From NCBI GenBank assembly GCA_024275455.1, contig JAJRZB010000449.1, forward strand, positions 1 through 42,714: DNA of 42,714 bases, in the 5' to 3' direction. Positions 10,194-20,818 of the stretch are shown here, in pieces. The position numbers and the translations under genes are program-made. The notes beneath the pieces were generated by a model that was not told where the DNA came from, searched no databases, and was given only the letters and a program-made list of their open reading frames with translations. The stretch comes from Bacteroidota bacterium. Its GTDB lineage: Bacteria > Bacteroidota > Ignavibacteria > Ignavibacteriales > Melioribacteraceae. The stretch's first letter is position 1. Each line of letters starts with the position of its first letter.

Positions 10194-11999
10194 TTATCCG
10201 TATAAAGGTCCATAATTTTTACAAGCATTAAAATCAGCAGCTTCTAAATTATCAGTACCAAATGATTTCCATGAGCTAGGTCTAAAAATTCTGCTTTCAG
10301 CAATATTATGCATATTAACCGGTATCCGAAGCATTGAAGCAAGAGTAATTAATTTATCTCCAATATGTCCGTAACTAATAGCCCCGTGATTAGCACCCCA
10401 GTTAGCCATAACAGAATAAACATCAACAAAAGGTCCTTTGCCTGTGAGTATTGGAGCAAACCATGTTGTTGGCCAAGTAGGGTTTGTTCTACGATCAAGA
10501 ACGTCATGTACTTCTTTAGGTAAGTCAATTGTATAGCCTTCTGCAATTTGTAAAACCGGACCAAGTCCTTTTACAATATTAATTCTCGACATAGTTACCG
10601 GCATTTCTCCAATTGTAAGAAATTGTGAGGAATAACCTCCACCTCTGAAATATTCGAGTGCTGCTGGACACCAGCGTGTTGCATTCAAACATTCTTCAAC
10701 ATCTTCCTCGGTAATTTCCCAAAATGGTTTCATTACGGAATTCCCATTTTGTTTTTGTCTTCCGGTACCATCCAATGTTGTTGAGCCGGAATTAATTAAA
10801 TGAATTATACCTTTACTGGCTTTCCCCGAAAGTTCATAATTAGTAACTCTTTTTACAGATTCAGGACTCCAATAAGTCCTTACATCAGAAAATATTTGTG
10901 CCGTATCTGATAATAAATGACCGAATATCATTGAAGCCCCATTCAAACTATCATTTTCTGTAGCAACTGTAAAAGCTTCTCTAATTCCGTTCCAGTCAAA
11001 CGAAGAATTCAAAATTGCTTCTGAAAAATCACCGTTTGGAAAATGATCAGTCCATTGCCTTTGTCCTTGAAAACCTGAGATTAATGCATTGTGTCCATTA
11101 GCTTCTTCTTCGAATCCTAATTCTTTTAACTTAGGATTACCTATCATTAAATCTCTAATTATGATTGTCATTTTAACAACTGTTTCCCAATCCTTATCTT
11201 TTTGTTATCTGGAAAACTGAATTTTTTCTGAATTTATATCTTCACCTTCAATGCATTTATTTTTCACCCATTTAAGAGCTTTTTCAAACTCTTCTTTATC
11301 GTATATTTCTTCATCAATTCTTCTAATTAATTCGGACATATCAATGATAGAAGAGCGCATACCTAAATAATCTTAGAAAAAATCTTGGTCAACTATAGAA
11401 CCAACAATTCCCATAGATACACCCCCAATACCCAAGTAAGATTTATTTCTCATTTCTGCAACAGCCAAGCCAGCTTTAGCAAACAGTAATAATTTCTCTT
11501 TTACATCTTGAGGAATGGAAGTGTCATCACTATCTTGAACTTCTTTTCCGTAAATACTAAAAGTATGTAAACCTTTTTGGTTATAACCTGCTAAAGCAGC
11601 CGCTAAATAAACAGCTCCTGGTCTTTCAGTACCGTTAAACCCCCAAATAGCCTTTGGGGTTAAAGGATCAGTATCCATTACTTCAGTACCATAGCACCAA
11701 GCAGGCGTTACTGTTAAAGAAACACCAACACCTTCTCGAGCAAATTTCTCAGCTGCATTAGCAGCTTCTACAACTCCCCCAATAGTAGAATCTGCTATTA
11801 CACATTCAACTGGCATTCCGTTCGAGTGACGTAAATTGTTACTTATCAAATCAGCCGCTTTCTTTGCCATAGTCATAGTTTGTTCTTCTAATGATTCTCT
11901 TACTCCTTTGCGTCTTCCATCAATAACTGGACGTATTCCAATTTTAGGAATAGAACCTTGTAAACGAATTTTAGCTTTGGAATTATTTTTAAAAGTCAT
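10194..11999 (-). pseudogene. fucI: L-fucose isomerase, interrupted by two in-frame TAA codons (plus-strand 11373-11375 and 11205-11207)
   Basis: [78 protein letters not shown]…SSFDWNG, NWGANHG match FucI; all 602 codons are one frame apart from the two stops. Confidence 0.9.
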
Positions 12000-12058
12000 T
12001 TTTTAATAATCCTAATTTTAAAAGGAAAAAAATATATGAATAGATAATAGTAGAACAT

Positions 12059-13084
12059 TTATTTTTTATTTTTTGGTTTTGCAGTAGAATTTCTAATCTC
12101 AAACTTTGTATCTACACAAATTGTTTTAATAGGAGATTTCCTTTTTGATTCGATCTGCTTCAAGAGTAGATTGAATGCTTCTTCACCAATTCTTTTTCTA
12201 AAATGACTTATGGTAGTTAGTGGAGTTGCTAAATAGGGTGAATACAAACTATCAAAAAACGCTATTAAAGAAATATCCTCAGGAATTGATAAACCATTTT
12301 CCATAATAGCTTTGATAGCTCCAAGAGTAACAAGGTCACCCCCAGATGAAACAATTGCTGTTGGCAGTTTAGGTAATTTTAAAAGTTTTAGAGTTGCTTC
12401 ATAACCATCTTCAAATTCAAATCCTTCTCCAACAACATAGTTCTTGTTTTTTTGCAAGTTAAATTTCTTTAACGCTTTGTAGTAACCATCTAATCTATTT
12501 TTAATTGTGTAGATATGTTTTTGACCTCTTAAAAAAGCAATTCGCTTATGTCCTAATTTTACAAGATGTGAAACAGCTTTCATAACTGAATCAGCATTAT
12601 TTGTAATAACTGCATTAACTTTTAAGTTCTCAAAAACTCTATCAATAAGAACAAGGGGAATTTTCTTTTCTATTAAATCAACAATATGATCTTTACTATC
12701 CTGTACCGGAGCTAAAATAATTCCATCAACACCTCGAGATATCAATTGGTTTAGGAACAACAATTCTTTATCATGATCTTCATCTGTATTGCAGACAATT
12801 ACGGTATACTTTTTATTAAACCCAAGCTGTTCGATACGCCGAGCAATTCTTGCAAAATACGGATTAAGAATATCCGGAACAATAAGGCCAATTGTAAAAC
12901 TTTTTTTCATCCTTAAAGCTCTCGCAGTAAAATCCGGAATATAATTTAGTTCCTTTACCGCCTTTAATATCTTATCGTGTGTCTTTTCTGAAATTTTAAC
13001 ATTTTCTTTTCCGCGCAAAACTCGGGAGACGGTTGAGGGATGAACGCCAACATGAGCAGCAACATCCTTTAGTGTAGGGGCCAT
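12059..13084 (-). CDS. LacI/GalR-family transcriptional regulator
   Basis: N-terminal APTLKDVAAHVGVHPSTVSRVLRG helix-turn-helix; FTIGLIVPDILNPYFARI periplasmic-binding-like domain. Confidence 0.95.
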   Translation of the reverse strand: MAPTLKDVAAHVGVHPSTVSRVLRGKENVKISEKTHDKILKAVKELNYIPDFTARALRMKKSFTIGLIVPDILNPYFARIARRIEQLGFNKKYTVIVCNTDEDHDKELLFLNQLISRGVDGIILAPVQDSKDHIVDLIEKKIPLVLIDRVFENLKVNAVITNNADSVMKAVSHLVKLGHKRIAFLRGQKHIYTIKNRLDGYYKALKKFNLQKNKNYVVGEGFEFEDGYEATLKLLKLPKLPTAIVSSGGDLVTLGAIKAIMENGLSIPEDISLIAFFDSLYSPYLATPLTTISHFRKRIGEEAFNLLLKQIESKRKSPIKTICVDTKFEIRNSTAKPKNKK

Positions 13085-13149
13085 AATACAAATCCTTAAA
13101 ATCTAATCCTTTTCAAATTAAAATCTATAAAACCTTGAACGATACAAGA

Positions 13150-13161
13150 ACAATCGTTTGC
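13150..13161. promoter_or_regulatory. Candidate LacI-family operator O1 (ACAATCGTTTGC)
   Basis: Quasi-palindrome with central CG, 66 bp upstream of the lacI-type start codon; matches two other sites. Confidence 0.7.
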
Positions 13162-13178
13162 GGAATATTTTAATTTCA

Positions 13179-13202
13179 ATATATAATTTTAAAATTATAT
13201 AT
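13179..13202. repeat. 24-bp perfect AT palindrome ATATATAATTTTAAAATTATATAT
   Basis: Direct reading of the divergent lacI/gmhA-like intergenic region. Confidence 0.9.
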
Positions 13203-13263
13203 CAAAATTCTATTATTTAGTTTTTGCTTACAACATTGATTGTAATATTATTTTATTTCAGTA

Positions 13264-13290
13264 TTGTTTAAGTAAAATAGATTCTATAAT
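13264..13290 (+). promoter_or_regulatory. Possible promoter for the gmhA-like operon (TTGTTT, 15 bp, TATAAT)
   Basis: TATAAT at 13285-13290; operator O2 begins about 10 bp after it. Confidence 0.4.
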
Positions 13291-13300
13291 TTTACAATAG

Positions 13301-13312
13301 ACAAACGATTGC
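13301..13312. promoter_or_regulatory. Candidate LacI-family operator O2 (ACAAACGATTGC)
   Basis: Reverse complement GCAATCGTTTGT; 67 bp upstream of the gmhA-like ATG and just downstream of TATAAT at 13285-13290. Confidence 0.72.
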
Positions 13313-13378
13313 CTAAGTGTTTTGTTATTGCATTAAATGCTTATTATCAATTTTAAAAATATATATAAAGAGACATTT

Positions 13379-13966
13379 ATGAAAGATATTATCAAAAACG
13401 AACTGCTTTCTCATAAGGAAGTAATTGACCTTGTTATTGAATCATTAAGTGAAGATATTCTAAAAGCTTGTGAAGTTGCTTTGAATACTATTAACAGCGG
13501 AAATAAAATTATTCTTATGGGAAATGGGGGAAGTGCTGCAGATGCACAGCACATAGCAGCAGAATTTACCGGGCGGTATAAAATTGAAAGAAGAGGTTTG
13601 CCTGCAATTGCATTAACAACCGATACTTCTGCATTAACTGCTATTGGAAATGATTATGGATATGAATATATATTTGAAAGGCAAGTTGAGGCTTTAGCTA
13701 AAAAGGGTGATTTATTAATTGGGATATCTTCCACAGGAAATAGTGATAATATAATTAGAGCTTTTAAAAGAGGAAAAGAAATAGGTTGTAATACAATTGG
13801 TTTAAGTGGAAAAGGTGGTGGAAAATTTAATGGAGTCTGTGATCTTAATGTAATTGTTCCCTCTAATAATACACCCCGTGTGCAGGAAATTCATATTTTA
13901 ATTGGTCATACAATTTGTCAAATAGTTGATTCCTTTTATCAAAACTTAGCTGAGGAGAATGAATGA
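13379..13966 (+). CDS. SIS-domain phosphoheptose isomerase (GmhA-like)
   Basis: [63 protein letters not shown]. Confidence 0.88.
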   Translation: MKDIIKNELLSHKEVIDLVIESLSEDILKACEVALNTINSGNKIILMGNGGSAADAQHIAAEFTGRYKIERRGLPAIALTTDTSALTAIGNDYGYEYIFERQVEALAKKGDLLIGISSTGNSDNIIRAFKRGKEIGCNTIGLSGKGGGKFNGVCDLNVIVPSNNTPRVQEIHILIGHTICQIVDSFYQNLAEENE

Positions 13967-15855
13967 TAAAATCTGAAATTGAAAAACTTCTTCAATCATT
14001 AGTAGATGTTAAAGTTGGTGTTATTGGGGATTTTGCTTTAGATGTTTACTATGAATTAAATCAAAATACAGGTGAATTCTCAATTGAAACCGGTAAACCA
14101 GTTACTTACGGTTCTAATATAAAAACTTATTTAGGCGCTGCCGGTAATATTGTTAATAATGTTATTTCATTGGGGGTGAAAGATGTATCGGTTTTTGGGT
14201 TTGTAGGTAATGATATTTTAGGAAGGGAGTTAATTTCTCTTTTTAATGAAAAAAAAGTTGATGCAGAAAACCTAATTGTTCTAGAAAATAATTGGGAAAC
14301 GTATGCATACATAAAACCTTTTGAAAGAAAAGAAGAAGGCAATCGGTTAGATTTTGGTTCGTTAAATAAACCTCCTGATGCAGAAATAGATAAATTGTTA
14401 AATAACCTTAAAACAAAGATAAAGGACTTGGATGTTCTTATAATCAATCAGCAATTTGTAAACCCAATGGTTGATGCTAAAACTTTAGAAACTTTAAATG
14501 AAATTATTCTAGAAAATCCGAATTGCAAAATATTCGGTGATTTAAGACAAAATAGTACAGATTTACAAACGGGTATTCTTAAAATGAATGTATATGAAAT
14601 TTCAAGAATACTTGACATTGAGATATTTGATGAAAAAGATACAAGTTTATGTATAGATAAAGCTAAACAAGTTCATAAAATAATAGGTAATCCGCTCTTT
14701 ATGACTCGAGGAGAAAACGGACTTATATATATAGATAGTGAAGAGTCTATTACTGTTCCGGGTATATATTTAACTGGAGATACGGATGAACTTGGGAGAG
14801 GGAATACTTGTGTTAGTGCATTTGCTGTTTCTCTTGGCAGTGGCGCAAGTATAAAAGACTCACTTGAAATTGCAAACGTGGCTTATGCAATAATTGTTAA
14901 GAGAATTAGACAAACCGGAACTGCAACACCCGAAGAAATATTAAAATTAGCGGATGATTGTTATTATAATTATGATCTAGCTTTAGCCCATGACCCAAGA
15001 AAAGCAAAATATTTTGAAAATACTGAAATTGAAATAATTGGTGATTTGCCTAATAATATCCAGATAAGAAATGTAATATTGGACCATGATGGCACCATCT
15101 CCACGCTTAGAGAAGGGTGGGAATTGGTAATGCATGAAGTAATGATGGAACTAATTTGCGGTGATAAACTTAAAGATTTGGCTACCGATGAATACAACAG
15201 AATTTCATTGAAATGTGAAAAGTTTATTAATGATACTACCGGAATACAGACCATAATTCAAATGCAAGGATTAAGAGATATTGTAATTGATGAAGGCTAT
15301 GTTCCAATATCTGAAGTTAAATCAGCCGGTGAATATAAGGCCATTTATCTTAATAAACTTATGGTTAGTGTTAATGACAGAATTGGGAAATTTAATCGTG
15401 GTGAGAGAACAATACACGATTTTACAATTTTAGGAGCGGTTAATTTTCTCAATGAATTAAAGAAGAAAGAGTTAACACTGTTTTTAGCTAGTGGTACTGA
15501 TGAAGTAAATGTGGTTGAAGAAGCTAATGCACTTGGTTATGGAGATATGTTTAACGGAGGTATCAGAGGATCGAAAGGTAATGAAATTGGTGATGCGAAA
15601 AAAATTGTTATAAATCGCATAATTTAAGAAGGGCACTGTGACGGATCAAATCTTATGGTAATTGGTGATGGACCGGTTGAAATTATTGAAGGCAGAAAAG
15701 TTGGAGCATTTTGCATTGGTGTCGCATCCGATGAAGTTAGAAGACATGGTTTAAATTATAGCAAGAGAACTAGACTTATCCGTGCTGGAGCAAATATAAT
15801 TATACCGGATTTTTCTCAATTAGATCAACTTTTAAATATTATTTTTAATAAATAG
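13963..15855 (+). pseudogene. PfkB-family (HldE/RfaE-like) carbohydrate kinase fused to a HAD-type domain, interrupted by an in-frame TAA at 15625-15627
   Basis: GDFALDVYYELN, GAAGNIVNNVISLGVKDVSVFGFVGND, DTDELGRGNTCVSAFAVSLGSG; HAD motif ILDHDGTISTLREGW; after the stop the same frame continues EGHCDGSNLMVIGDGPVEIIEGRKVGAFCIGVASDEVRRHGLN. Confidence 0.8.
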
Positions 15856-15867
15856 AAAGCTATTTTG

Positions 15868-18443
15868 ATGAATAATATTAAACTTGAAAAGAATTGGAAA
15901 TTACATTCGTCTGAGAATTTGAATCATGATGGCGGAAAGATATCTTTATCTGAATTTAATACTAGTGATTGGTATTCAGCTAAAGTACCCTCAACGGTTT
16001 TAGCTACTTTAGTAGAAAATGGGGTTTACCATAACCCATATTTTGGTACAAATCTTAAAAAAATTCCAACTGAACAGTTTAAGCAGCCATGGTGGTACCG
16101 ATCTGAATTTAATTTAGATGCTAAACAATCAAATAATACTGTTTTAATTTCTTTTGACGGAATTAATTATAAAGCTAATATTTGGATAAATGGAAGAATA
16201 ATAGCAGATACAAATACTGTTAATGGAGCTTTCCGAAGATTTCAGTTTGATATTTCAAAAGATGTCGCCGAAGGTAAAAATGTTCTTGCTGTAGAAGTGA
16301 TTCCGCCGAAACCAGGTGATTTTTCAATAGGTTTTGTTGATTGGAATCCTAACCCTCCGGATAATAACATTGGAATCTTTAGAGATGTTACTCTTCATTT
16401 TAATGGTGGAGTTTCAATTCGAAATCCGTTTGTTGAGACAAAAGTTGAGCTTAAAACATTACGCAAGGCAAACCTTAATATTTCGACCGAGATTGTTAAT
16501 CATACTGATAAAAAAGTGTCAGGTATTCTTCAAGGTGAAATTGAGAATATTAAATTTTTGAAATCTGTTGTCTTGGAACCTAATAAGACAAAAACCATAT
16601 ATTTTAATGCCGAGGACTTTCCTCAATTAATTTTTAAAAATCCAAAACTGTGGTGGCCGAATAGATTAGGTGACCCGAATTTATATGTTCTTCAATTGAA
16701 ATTTATTGAATCCGAAAAAATAATTGATCAGACTACTGTCTCATTTGGAATTAGGCAAATAGAAGATTACGTAAATGAAGGTGGGCACAGAGGATTCAAA
16801 GTTAATGGACATAAAGTTTTAATTAGAGGAGCTGGTTGGACAGATGATTTATTTTTACAAGACACTTATGAATCACTGAAAACCCAAATTGCTTATGTTA
16901 AAGATATGAACCTAAATTGTATTCGTCTTGAAGGTTTTTGGGGGAAAGACCAGAAATTGTATGACCTTTGTGATGAAAACGGAATATTAATTATGGTGGG
17001 TTGGAGTTGTCATTGGGAACATGAGGAATATGTTGGTAAACCGGTTGATAGCAGATACGGCGGTGTTGTTGAACCTGATGAAATTGATCTTATATCAAGA
17101 TCATGGGAAGACCAAGTTTTATGGTTGAGAAATCATCCTTCAATTTTTGTTTGGACTGTGGGTAGTGATTTACTACCGCATCCGGATTTGGAAAAAAAAT
17201 ATGTTGAAACTTTTAATAAATATGATACAACCAGACCATATTTGAATTCAACAGGTGGTATAGGCAGTGAACAGGGAATAATTTCCAGTTCGGAAATTAT
17301 TAGTGAAATAAGCGGTTCTTCTAGAGTGAAAATGTTAGGTCCTTATGCTTATACACCTCCAATTTATTGGTATACAAATAAAAATCTTGGTGGGGCTTAC
17401 GGATTTAATACGGAAACGTCTCCCGGTGCAAACATCCCTCCAATTGAAAGTATAAAAAAAATGATACCTGAAAATCATCTCTGGCCGGTAGATGAAGTCT
17501 GGAATTTTCATTGCGGCAAAAATAGTTTCTCTAATATAGATAGAACTTTAACTGCAATTGAAAAACGCTACGGTAAACCAGAAAGTGTTAATGATTTTGT
17601 TTTTAAATCACAATTACTAAATTATGAGTTGATGAGGCCAATGTTTGAAGCATTTCAAATTAACCAAGGAAAAGCAACCGGAATTATTCAGTGGATGCTT
17701 AACTCAGCTTGGCCAGAAATGTATTGGCAACTTTACGATAGTTATCTTATGCCGAACGCTGCTTATTTTGCTGCAAAAAAGCAAATGAACCTATACACAT
17801 TGTATATAATTACGGGAAGAATTCAATACATGTAGTAAATAATACGTTTAAGAGTATAAATAATCATAAAGCAAAAATTAGAATATTCAATATTAAGTCT
17901 AATATAATTTTCGAAAAAAATATAGATTTTTCTTTAAATGCAGAATCATCATTATTACTTTTTACTTTACCGGAATTATGTGACTTAACATCAGTATACT
18001 TTTTAGATTTAAGAGTAATTAACAGTAAAGGAGTTGAAGTAGAAAATAATTTTTATTGGTTATCAACTAAAAAAGATGTTCTTGATTATGATGCGGATTT
18101 TGAAGATTGGCCATTTTATACTCCAAGTAAGGAATATGCTGATTACACTTTATTGAATACTTTACCAAAAGTAAAACTAAGTATTAATTATAGTTATGAG
18201 AAACGAAAAGGTAAAGATTTTCTTATTGTATCATTAGAGAATAAGTCAAATACAATTGTTTTCTTTACTGAATTATTACTTTTTAATAAAAATACAGAAG
18301 AAGTAATTTTACCTGTTTTTTGGAGTGAAAATTATTTTAGTATTTTACCAAACGAGACAAGAGAAATTAAAGCTGATTATTCATTTGCTATGAAAAATGA
18401 AAAACCAGAATTAAGAATTAAAGGATGGAATCTAAATAATTAA
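15868..18443 (+). pseudogene. Glycoside hydrolase family 2, exo-beta-D-glucosaminidase/beta-mannosidase-like; -1 frame discontinuity at the A6 run 17775-17780
   Basis: VPSTVLATLVENGVYHNPYFGTNL, NCIRLEGFWGKDQKLYDLCDENGILIMVGWSCHWEHEEY, GAYGFNTETSPGANIP; in the -1 frame the protein continues KKANEPIHIVYNYGKNSIHVVNN…, as expected for CsxA-like GH2. Confidence 0.82.
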
Positions 18444-18482
18444 CTTTCCCAAGTTTGAAAATTAATAGCGGGAGGAACTAAA

Positions 18483-19762
18483 ATGCCTAAATTAGCAATT
18501 AATGGCGGAAGTCCGGTTAGAGATATAAAAAGTAACCCTTGGCCGGCTTGGCCCATTTGGGATGAGAATGAAGAAGAAGCTTTGATGTCGGTTCTACATA
18601 GTGGAGTGTGGTCTTATAATGGTCCTAAAGAAACAGAATTCAATAGATTATTTGCAGAGTTTACCGGTACAAAATATTCTATATGTGCTGCTAATGGTAC
18701 GGTAACCTTGCAGCTTGCACTAGAGGCTTTGGGAATTGGATTAGGAGATGAAGTTGTTTTACCAGGAATAACTTGGCAAGCAACTGCAGCAACAGTTATT
18801 GATGTTAATGCTACTCCAATACTTGTAGATGTTTGTGAAGATACATGGTGTATTAATCCCGATGAAATTGTGAAAGCGATAACCCCTAGAACAAAGGCAA
18901 TAATTCCTGTACATCTTTATGGTAACTTTGCCGATATGGATGCAATAATGGAAATTGCGAAGAAGCATAACTTAGCTGTAATTGAAGATTGTGCACATAA
19001 ACACGGTGGTGAATGGAACGGTAGAAAAGCCGGAAGTATTGGAGATGTTGGGAGTTTCAGTTTCCAGCTATCTAAACATTTAACTGCCGGTGAAGGGGAG
19101 CGCTAACAACGAATAATAGTGAGTTAGCAGAAAAACTTGACGCACTAAGAAATTGTGGTCGCAGACCGGAAGGTGAAGAATATATAGATGTTGATAAAGG
19201 TGCCGGAGTTTATGGGGATGAAGGTAATTTTATTCAATCCGGAAATTATAGGATTACAGAATTTCAAGCAGCAATTTTAGTTGAAGGCTTAAAAAGATTA
19301 CCGGAGCAAAATAAAATTCGCGATGAAAATGGGATTTATATAAATTCATTGTTGAAAGAATTACCTGGAATCCTTCCTATGCGAAGAGATGAAAGGGAAA
19401 CAAAGGAAGCATATTTTAATTTTTCCTTCAGGTATAAGAAAAATGAATTTAAGAATCTTTCCGTTGAAAAATTTAGAGGAGCTCTAACTGCTGAACTTGG
19501 TATATCTGCCGAACCTTCGTACGAACCTCTTAACATGGCTTCTCTCTATGTTCCGTTAACTAAACCGGCAAGACATAAACTAAATGACCGATATTGGGAA
19601 GATATTAATCCGGCTAGATTTAGTTTGCCTGTTTGTGAACAAATATTTAAAGAAGAATCTGTTTGTTTGCATCATAAAGTATTAATGGGTTCGAAAAAAG
19701 ATATGAAACTAATAGTTGATGCGATAAAAAAAATATATGATAATGTTGAAGAATTGATGTAA
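18483..19762 (+). pseudogene. DegT/DnrJ/EryC1 aminotransferase (AHBA synthase-like); one-base loss in the G run at 19095-19098
   Basis: GTVTLQLALEALGIGLGDEVVLPGITWQATA, HLYGNFADMDAI, IEDCAHKHGGEWNGRKAGSIGDVGSFSFQLSKHLTAGEG; restoring one G gives GALTTNNSELAEKLDALRNCGRRPEGEEY…, joining the ORF at 19349-19762. Confidence 0.85.
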
Positions 19763-19797
19763 AGTTTTATAAAAACCAATTATAAATTTTTAATAAA

Positions 19798-20802
19798 ATG
19801 AAAAGAATAAAAATAGCTTTAATAGGTTGCGGTTTTATTGCTGATTATCATGCAAGAGGATTACAATTATTGGATGATGTAGAAATTGCTGCGGTTGTCG
19901 GATTACCTTTGGAATCTGCGAAACTATTTGCAGAAAAATATAATATCCCGGATTTTACAACAGATTATTCCGATGTATTAGTTAGAAAGGATATTGATGG
20001 AGTAATAATAGGAACTCCGAATAAATTCCATGCTCCTTATGCAATAGAATTTATGAAAAACGGAAAAGATGTTTTTCTTGAAAAGCCAATGGCAATGAAC
20101 TCTATTGAGGGCGAAAATGTTATAAATGTTGCTGAAGAAAACAACAGAATTGTTATGGTTGGACATATGTGGCGTTTTGATGAAGAAACAAAATTTATTA
20201 GGGATTTAGTTCTATCCGGGAAAATAGGGAATATTGTAAAGACAAAAGGTTACGGAATACACGAAAATTGGGGACCTGAAGGTTGGTTTACTAAAAAGGA
20301 AATTGCCGGAGGAGGTGCGTTAGCTGATATGGGCGTTCATGCTATTGACACAGTAAGATTTATACTTGGTGATCCGAAGCCAAAAGAAGTTTATGCTAAA
20401 ATTGGTACTTATTATGGGGATTATGATGTTGATGATACAGGGATTATTATGATTACATGGGATAACGGAACAACATCTATTATAGAAAGCGGTTGGTGGC
20501 ATCCGCATATGGATGGTCCTGAAGCGAGTACACAATTATTTGGAACTAAGGGATACGCAGCTCTTTTTCCAACTAAAGTTAAATTCACTCCAAATAATGA
20601 TTTACAAGAAATTAAAATTCCTAAATTCAATAAAACTGAACATTGCGACCAATCAATTTATTCAAACCAAATGGCTCATTTTATAAATTGCATAAAAACA
20701 AGGAATACTCCTTCACCTGGTTTTAAAGAAGGGCAAACAGTTTTAAAAATAGTTGATGCTGCGTATAAATCCGCTGAAATTGGATCTGTTATAAGTTTAT
20801 AA
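19798..20802 (+). CDS. Gfo/Idh/MocA-family oxidoreductase
   Basis: KIALIGCGFIADYHARGL, VIIGTPNKFHAPYAIEFMKNGKDVFLEKPMA, GGALADMGVHAIDTVRFILG. Confidence 0.93.
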   Translation: MKRIKIALIGCGFIADYHARGLQLLDDVEIAAVVGLPLESAKLFAEKYNIPDFTTDYSDVLVRKDIDGVIIGTPNKFHAPYAIEFMKNGKDVFLEKPMAMNSIEGENVINVAEENNRIVMVGHMWRFDEETKFIRDLVLSGKIGNIVKTKGYGIHENWGPEGWFTKKEIAGGGALADMGVHAIDTVRFILGDPKPKEVYAKIGTYYGDYDVDDTGIIMITWDNGTTSIIESGWWHPHMDGPEASTQLFGTKGYAALFPTKVKFTPNNDLQEIKIPKFNKTEHCDQSIYSNQMAHFINCIKTRNTPSPGFKEGQTVLKIVDAAYKSAEIGSVISL

Positions 20803-20818
20803 AAATATTGGAGTTATT

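Noticed and set aside
14127-14447. Antisense ORF of 106 aa (and similar minus-strand ORFs at 192-431, 5277-5513, 14970-15254, 36403-36672)
   Set aside because: They lie opposite well-supported conserved genes, have no recognisable family, and are expected by chance.
2148-15627. Global recoding of TAA as a sense codon
   Set aside because: Most intact genes in the window (e.g. LarA-like, DctM, LacI, Gfo/Idh, ROK, TonB receptor) end in TAA at natural C-termini, so genome-wide reassignment is not credible; only local readthrough or error remains open.
11205-15627. Selenocysteine or pyrrolysine at the internal stops
   Set aside because: Those use TGA and TAG; all four internal stops are TAA.
16334-16561. 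Out-of-frame ORFs inside the GH2, TonB receptor and giant protein genes (also 28424-28612, 31057-31254)
   Set aside because: Nested in strongly supported coding frames; low-complexity products rich in I/L.
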